Source: Lentinus brumalis
Lineage: Eukaryota; Basidiomycota; Agaricomycetes; Polyporales; Polyporaceae
Direction of reading: 5' to 3'
DNA length: 64,000 nucleotides
NCBI GenBank assembly: GCA_001792895.1
Contig: MARA01000026.1
Span: 248,001 to 312,000 of the forward strand
Positions 58,303 to 64,000 of this stretch are shown piece by piece. The notes under the pieces were generated by a model. It had not been told where the DNA came from. It worked only from the letters and a program-made list of their open reading frames with translations, and searched no databases. The number at the start of each line of letters is the position of its first letter. The stretch's first letter is position 1. A program made the position numbers and the translations under genes.

Positions 58303-59506
58303 GGTTTAGGTTAGGGGGCTGATGTACCCGGCAGACATGAATATATACTCACCGGGTGAGTTCAACAGTTCCCGAGAAATACTGACACATCATGGGCGGT
58401 CGGTCTCGGCTTCGGTTAAGATGGGAAGGAGCTACTGGGGAGAGGAGGAGGAGGCCGAAGTGCTCGCCGACAACAAGATTGTACTAGAAACGCTGACCAT
58501 TGAATCATAACATCGACAGAGTACTCAATGCCAGTTCGTGATGCTATCAGTAGAGCCGAACCTGCAAGCGCGGTTATCGGTCGACATGTGTGATGCGTTC
58601 GGATGACGTATACGATTTCCAAGAAGGGGGAGGGGGGAGGGGGGAGGGGGCACGCACCGCGTCGTGAACACACCGTGGCCCGCAACGAGGTGGGAACGTT
58701 GCGACCACATGTCGCCTCGGGCTGAAGACTGCCAAAAGTCCCGACTGAAGAGGCGGTCGATGGAGGTTCTGAGCACCGCACCGACATAATCGGGGTGACA
58801 TGTACGCCGGGTAATGGAGGGTGGTTCCCGCATGATGCCCCACCGCGCAGAAGGATGCCCGATATACAGGTGTACTGCAACCGAAGCGCGGGATTCTTCC
58901 CTCGGGCAATGAATAGGCGATGGATGACGATAAGGTTGCATAAATTGGTCTGCTATCACACGGTGGAAGAACGCGAAGACGCCGCAGAGCATGGACTGGC
59001 GTGCTGGGTCCGATGTAGATGCGCAGAAGTGCGGCGAGTACGGTGATTCTCGATAAGAGACTACGTCGGGTATAGGCTGGCTTCTGGTGTGGGTGCAGCC
59101 TGTGGGATGCCGCGTGTAGGTTAGCGTGTGCGCAGTGTGGGTCCAGAGAATACCTCGGGAAGAGGACGATAGATCGTCGCTCGTGGTTCGAATTCTCACC
59201 GATCACAGGGGAGGGGGTTCGTTTCACGACCGATAAGCCTGGTATCGAGACCGAGCCAACGTTGCAAAGGCATGGGAGGGTCGATTGTTTCACGGCGACA
59301 TAGTCCGCCGGTGCGAGGGAATGTGCACAGTGCGACATCGAGGGATACTGCACGACGCAGGCATACAAGTTAGGGCCTCGCTCGGGGCAGAGGCTTGACC
59401 AATCTTCCGCCTTTATACTCGACACTGGATGAACGCGAGCAAGGAGGTCACTGATAAATGTGAGCACGTACGTTGTACGACTGTCGCTCGGGCCTGATGC
59501 AACAAA
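58303..59506. other. Region between divergent genes; long minus-strand frames not supported
   Basis: A minus-strand frame of 297 codons (59467-58574) overlaps a second long frame (59199-58525). Neither has a domain or sensible composition, so both are rejected. A TTTATACT box near 59411 is a likely promoter of the kinase gene. Confidence 0.4.
58626..58650 (+). other. G-quadruplex-type motif
   Basis: Four runs of 5, 6, 6 and 5 G separated by single A residues. This is an ideal short-loop intramolecular G4 pattern. Confidence 0.7.
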
Positions 59507-60887
59507 ATGGCAGATATCCTGCTACAGTGCGTCGGTCGTGGACAGACGGCGTCGGTGTTTAGGGCCATCAGTCGGCGCAGCGAAGAGATAGTCGCCGTAA
59601 AGCTATTTGGCCGTAAGCCGCGCGGGTCGGAAGAAGCGGACGCGGAGCTGCACACGTACAGACTGATAGAAAGCGAGACGAGCAAAGGTCGTGGGTGAGC
59701 GGGGTGTTCGTTTGAACGATGGTCGATGATCTAACCGTCTACTATAGAACATTTGCGTCAATACTGGATTTCAATATGGCAGAGACCGGGAGCTACTTAA
59801 CACTGCCATTTTTCCCGTCGACACTCGACAGCGCACTCAGGACGTCGAACATTTCACCGCTGATGCTTTGCCATGTGAAGCGGATTTTCAGGCAGATTGT
59901 TGAAGGGCTGAAATGTGAGTGAAGACGTGTATTCGCCATGCTGCGCGTGAGTGACATACGGGCAGATCTGCACGACATAGGTCTCATACATACAGACCTG
60001 AAGCCAGCGAATATCATGCTCCGCTCATGCGACACAAGGCTGATCGAGCAGCAACGTCATGCTGGGATACCGAAGGTGAGGCTCGGCCAGATACAATATT
60101 GAGTGCGTACTGCTGATTTCCGGCCAGGAAGAACTCGTGTGTCTGGATATTGTCATTGTGGATCTCGCGGACTGTGTGGCGAGAAGGAAACCGGGCTGGG
60201 GAATGGTGGGGACGAATGCTTATCGTGCTCCAGAGGTTACTCTAGGTGCGCATTTGCCGCATGTATGCTATAGCTGCTGATGACAGAGTCAGGGCTCCCG
60301 TGGAATGCCAAGATCGACATTTTCGCAGGAGGGTGTATACTGCTGGAACTTTGCACAGGCCAACCCTTGTTTCCCGAGGCGGCTTCTGTCGTGGAGCGTA
60401 TGCTGGTCCTGGAACGAGTCGTGGAGCCTATACCGACGTCCCTTGCTAGACGCGCGCGACATCGGTTACCGAACCTCTTCAGATTGGAGGGGAAGGTCGT
60501 GTTGATTGTCGCTCCTCGGAACAGCGTTCAGGTTATGGTGCGTCATCACAGAATCAGAATGGAGCGTCCGTTAGTGGTACGTTGTACTTTTTCTAATGAT
60601 GGGCATCTTACCAACGTTTCAGATATTTCCAGTGGCGAGTCGAGGACGAGAGATGCTTACGGTTGTGCATATCCATGCTGCGGCTGGATCCGCAGCGGCG
60701 CATATCGGTGCCGCAGTTGTCACGACTCGTTTCTAGCTGGGGGAGGGCGAGCAAGAGTAGCGGTAGAAGTACGCACAGTTCACCGGAGCGGAACATACTG
60801 GATTCTACCATGGCCTCCGGAAGGATGCGTACGGACCAACGCACGAGAAAAGCCGTGAGAACGACAACTAAGGCAAATGGCGAGTGA
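59507..60887 (+). CDS. Divergent protein kinase, LAMMER/SRPK-like catalytic loop
   Basis: Predicted serine/threonine kinase of about 350 residues. Exons: 59507-59694, 59748-59914, 59966-60075, 60128-60245, 60287 to about 60570, then about 60622-60887. Motifs in order: glycine loop VGRGQTASVFRA, EEIVAVKLFG with the VAIK lysine, catalytic loop LIHTDLKPANIML (the HTDLKP form seen in LAMMER and SRPK kinases), VIVDLADCV where DFG is replaced by DLA, TNAYRAPEV (APE), DIFAGGCILLELCTGQPLFP, and C-lobe LRLCISMLRLDPQRRISVP. The Asp of DLA and the catalytic Asp are present, so activity is possible. Splice choices for exons 1 and 5 were set by the reading frame. The tail is Ser/Arg-rich. Confidence 0.8.
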
Positions 60888-61486
60888 GAGGGAAGCGCTT
60901 TAGTCAAACAGAAGTTACGAGCTCAAAGACGTAAGCATTGCCGGCAGTTCGAACCTGTGAGGTTGCATTCTTCGACGAATTTTGCCAGATACGTGTACTT
61001 CCATATGACCTTCTTCATAACTTCGATCGCACTTGGCGTCAAGACAATCATAAAGGGCCAGCCCTTTCTATTTTCTGCACAGCAGACGCGAATACTACAG
61101 GAGTCCGTGCTACGGTAAGCTACACAGTAGCGACGTATGTCGATGCCTCCGGGGCTGAAAACGGCACCATAGTTAGCGACGTGCATATACTGAAGTCCAC
61201 GTCATGGCGAGTCCGGTAATAGAGTATTTACGTGCTACGCTGTAGCGAGGGAAACGATGCTCAAGTTCCTTTACGAGTCACCACGAGTAAGCGTCAGTTT
61301 ATGAGGCATGAAGGAGGGAGTTCTTAAAAGCAAACACGGACCCGCCGTATCATCCGGTGTTATGGCAGATAATCGTGGCATGTGAGCAGGAAAGGAGTCG
61401 GGATTCGGAGATACGGATAGTGGAAGATCGCGAAGCGAGAAACCGGCGAGCGGCGGTGCGCATAGAGAAGAGACGGCGGCGGTTCA
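60888..61486. other. Intergenic, no gene seen
   Basis: About 0.6 kb between converging genes with no repeat or domain visible. Confidence 0.45.
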
Positions 61487-62388
61487 GCCTCGACGCGGTT
61501 TCGACGGACTCGATGCCTTGCGGGATTTAGCCCCCACTCGCAGCGAAGTCGACTCGGGGTCCATGCGCTCCCCAGCAGCATCGTCCGCGGACAACGGCGG
61601 AGTAGCTGGCGTGCCGGGGGTCGTGGCGACGGCAGTCGTGAGGCGTTCGTCGCTGGCGGGCGGGCTCGACGATCCCCGAGTGGTCTCTGTGCTAGAGGAA
61701 GAACCTTCCTCTTCGACCGAGTCTGGACGCCGGATGTGATGCTCAGGGGCGACGCTATACGTCTTTTCGCGGTCCACGGCGGAGGAGCGATCGTCGGACG
61801 ATAGGTGGGTGTAGGCAGGAGGGGGAGACGCCATACCTTCCGGACGAGTTTGCTCGACGCCCGTATCGGCAGGAGCAGGCAACAGCGTCGTGGGCGACAA
61901 AGGGTGGCTTACGGGGCCGGCACTGCCGACAACCCCGGCTATCGGTACGGGTAGAGACGCTATGAAGACCGGCCACGGTCAATACGATTGCGGTAAGAAC
62001 GACATCGACGACGTACGGCTCGGGGTGTCTGTGATAGAGAAGTCATCGCTGTAAGCAGGCGTCTCGTCAGGCTGTTCTTCCGTGGGTGCAGGGAAGGCGT
62101 CCCGGTTGGCACGCATGACCCGGATGACGTCGCTCAGCATATAGACCGGGCTCCAGCTGGTAGGTGTCTCCGTGAACCCAAGGGTGAATACGAGCCCAAC
62201 TACATCGCCGTATTCAAGCTTCTTCTGCGCGCACTCCGCGATGGGACGGAGCACCCCGTTCTCGATAGCTCGAACCTTGGGCGGGCGAGGGTTGGCACGA
62301 TGCGTTCTAGACTTGGCGTGGGCCGCCTTCACCCAAGGATGGACGCTGTCCGGAGCACGTGGTTGAGGTCCCGAGTCTGGTGGGGAAA
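61487..62388 (-). CDS. Hypothetical protein, C-terminal part (5' end unresolved)
   Basis: Two exons joined through a 56-base intron with a GTACGT donor (about 62010) and CTTCATAG acceptor (about 61955). The upstream exon probably starts at an acceptor near 62378 (TTTCCCCACCAG). It reads VHPWVKAAHAKSRTHRANPR and then EYGDVVGLVFTLGFTETPTS and WSPVYMLSDVIRVM. The downstream exon is a low-complexity Ser/Thr/Pro/Glu-rich tail ending KASSPSKPRRG. The GDVV-x-LVFTL-x-F pattern resembles the C-terminal part of expanded, uncharacterised agaricomycete proteins, but I cannot name the family. More exons probably lie upstream. Confidence 0.5.
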
Positions 62389-63759
62389 GAACATGGGACG
62401 CGCATGAAGAACCTCATCATCGCGAGATGACCGTTCTGCCACTCAAGCCGCGGAACACGGCCTATGTTGAAGCCCGGGACCGTAACAACGTACTCCTCGA
62501 CATCCTAATGCGATGTAAGCCTGCCGGTATCGAGCACTCGGCAAACGCACGTACACGCTGGAGTTCCCATATCTCCCGGTCATGGTATGTTTCTATTGCG
62601 AAGGAGTAGGACGCCTTAAAGCCGGCAAAATGAGTGCTACACGCCGTTGTCAGAGAAGCCCCAAGCCATTGAAGCGTGTATGCACTCTTACATGCGGGAC
62701 TCCTCCAGATCGGGAGGCGGCTCGTTATTTCCCCAGACCAGGTTGCCGGTATCGTAAGGCTCGGCCTCCGAGAATACGCCAGCGTTACGTCATCACGGCG
62801 GGGTTCGATGTGCCAGTGTAGCACGCCTGGACACGTACGGTGAGCACATTCCGTGGGGCGATGATGCAATGTACAATCCATTCGTTAGGTCTCGAGGCCC
62901 GTTTGATTTCGATGAGGGGTTTCTTCGTCGAGAGCGAGCGTACTGCGTCAGCAAACGGGATGTGGTGGTACTGATACCGGTGCATCTTCCAGTGATGCAA
63001 AGCGGCGTGAGTCTCAGGATCCATGAGCGCGCGGGAGTTTTTGCGACAAGTGTACAGCAGACAAGTAGGGTTGTATGGTTGAAGCGACGGATGGCACTGT
63101 GGCCCTTCATGAAATATATACTCTGAAGCGAGAACCAGCAAACGGACGTTGCTAAGGGTTGCAGGAGGCGAGGCATCGCAGTCTTGGAGAGAGCACGCAG
63201 CTCAGGGGGGTGGACTGTGGGTGGAAGACTCGGAATACGGCCTCATGGCACGCTCGGAATCATTGACACTTACGGGCAGCAGGATCCGGAAGGAATGGCG
63301 AGCATCATGGTAACGATCGGCGATGTGGGCCCGGTACTTCGTATACGACACGGCGAACGCATTTTGGGGTTGGTTCGACGAGCATCGTGGGGCCAGTGAC
63401 GCGGACATGACTGCGGCCGGGACATGATCGTTCTTCTACAGCCTCCTGCGCGCGGTCTCGGAGCGACCTCGACTCATTGTGCGGATCTACGCAGGGATTT
63501 AAAAGGACCCGAGATCCACAGGGAACGTCCAGTCTATAACGATGCCTTCAGTGAAACGCTCCACCCGAAAGAAAACATTACCCGCACGCAGAGGTACGCG
63601 CAGGAATATGGTACGGGTGCAGGGTTTTAATGTCGGGGTATGGAGGACTCACGTTCTTATGGAGCAGATACCGTTCCCCCGGTTCTCGCCAGCCTATAAC
63701 GCAAGCTGGAGGGGCTTACGGGAGTGGAAATCAGAGGTCGCCGAAGTGGTTCGTGCCTT
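62389..63759. other. Unresolved region, possible upstream exons
   Basis: Minus-strand frames at 63141-62785 (ALMDPETHAALHHWKMHRYQ, KRASRPNEWIVHCIIAPRN) look protein-like and may be exons of the neighbouring hypothetical gene. Plus-strand frames at 63184-63399 and 63542-63763 are also open. I could not build a consistent model. Confidence 0.3.
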
Positions 63760-64000
63760 CTAACGCCGCGCGTTTCCGCGCGTACTGATTACGACGATTC
63801 TCTCTAGCACGCCGGCGAGAAACTTGTCCGCGGCTTGCTCTACGCCATGAACGTACTCGCCCCTCGGTTGATTCAGCTCCCCCTCCGGACCGAACCCGAC
63901 GACGTATTCGAAGCGAGCGGATGGGTCGAGGACGTTGACGTTGCCCACTGGTTCCCGCATGGAGCGAGATACACCCGGGTCGTGAAGATGCCCGGGGCAT
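63760..64000 (-). CDS. Hypothetical protein, 3' part (runs off window)
   Basis: An open frame enters at the right edge and reads MREPVGNVNVLDPSARFEYV and then GFGPEGELNQPRGEYVHGVE to a stop at 63762-63760. Composition is protein-like, but there is no domain I recognise. It may instead be an exon using the GTAATC donor near 63800 and continuing into the unresolved region. Confidence 0.35.
   Translation of the reverse strand, partial: CPGHLHDPGVSRSMREPVGNVNVLDPSARFEYVVGFGPEGELNQPRGEYVHGVEQAADKFLAGVLERIVVISTRGNARR

Noticed and set aside
59140..59220. GGTTCGAATTC resembling a tRNA B box
   Set aside because: The flanking bases do not fold into a cloverleaf, no good A box lies at the right distance, and the last bases of the B box are wrong.
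58525..59467. Minus-strand open frames of 224 and 297 codons
   Set aside because: They overlap each other in different frames, have no domain, and their composition (many Pro, Arg, Ser, His) is typical of chance frames in GC-rich DNA.

Overview
The window looks like nuclear DNA of a filamentous basidiomycete, probably a wood-decay agaricomycete. Almost every real gene is cut by many short introns (about 45-70 bases) with GTRNGT donors, CTRAC branch sites and YAG acceptors. The gene set (A-T-R adenylate-forming reductases, a jacalin-type lectin, F-box proteins, a WC-2-like GATA finger, an aryl-alcohol dehydrogenase relic) fits that group. I see no rRNA, tRNA or CRISPR array. All exon models were built by eye from splice signals and protein-family continuity.

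Layout. 1-10 kb: the first exon of a cytosolic leucyl-tRNA synthetase runs off the left edge. A second copy at 9.8-7.3 kb (minus) is cut off right after its KMSKS motif at a 26-bp direct repeat. The 6 kb between them has no gene I can support. 10.9-13.4 kb: an SLC49/FLVCR-like MFS transporter (plus). 13.8-14.7 kb: a small secreted protein (minus). 15.5-16.3 kb: a 267-bp TA-flanked MITE and a second inverted-repeat element. 17.1-20.7 kb: a KES1/OSH4-type oxysterol-binding protein and an F-box protein (both plus). 20.9-31.9 kb: two diverged inverted-repeat arms (about 1.7 and 1.9 kb) flank 7.3 kb that carries an ERCC6L2-type SNF2 helicase (minus). 32.3-34.3 kb: a METTL14/KAR4-like MT-A70 protein with a Gly/Met-rich tail (plus).

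35-53 kb is a duplicated neighbourhood: small heat-shock protein Hsp20-a (minus), a jacalin-type lectin (minus), adenylate-forming reductase A (minus), Hsp20-b (minus), an aryl-alcohol dehydrogenase pseudogene (minus) and adenylate-forming reductase B (plus). Both reductases and both Hsp20 genes look intact. 53.6-56.2 kb: a probable transcription factor (minus) with a Zn2Cys6-like cluster at its N-terminus and a GATA-type finger at its C-terminus. A 268-bp MITE sits inside this gene. 57-58.3 kb: a 76-codon ORF overlaps by ATGA the start of a nucleotidyltransferase-fold protein gene (minus). 59.5-60.9 kb: a divergent protein kinase (plus). 61.5-64 kb: fragments of unrecognised minus-strand genes.

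The reductase pair, the lectin and the adjacent transcription factor could form a specialised-metabolism neighbourhood; that is inference. The strongest directly visible oddities are the truncated synthetase copy, the MITE family whose ends spell splice sites, the inverted arms around the helicase, the helicase P-loop split by a GT-AG intron and a GC-AG intron one base apart, and the Zn2Cys6 plus GATA pairing.
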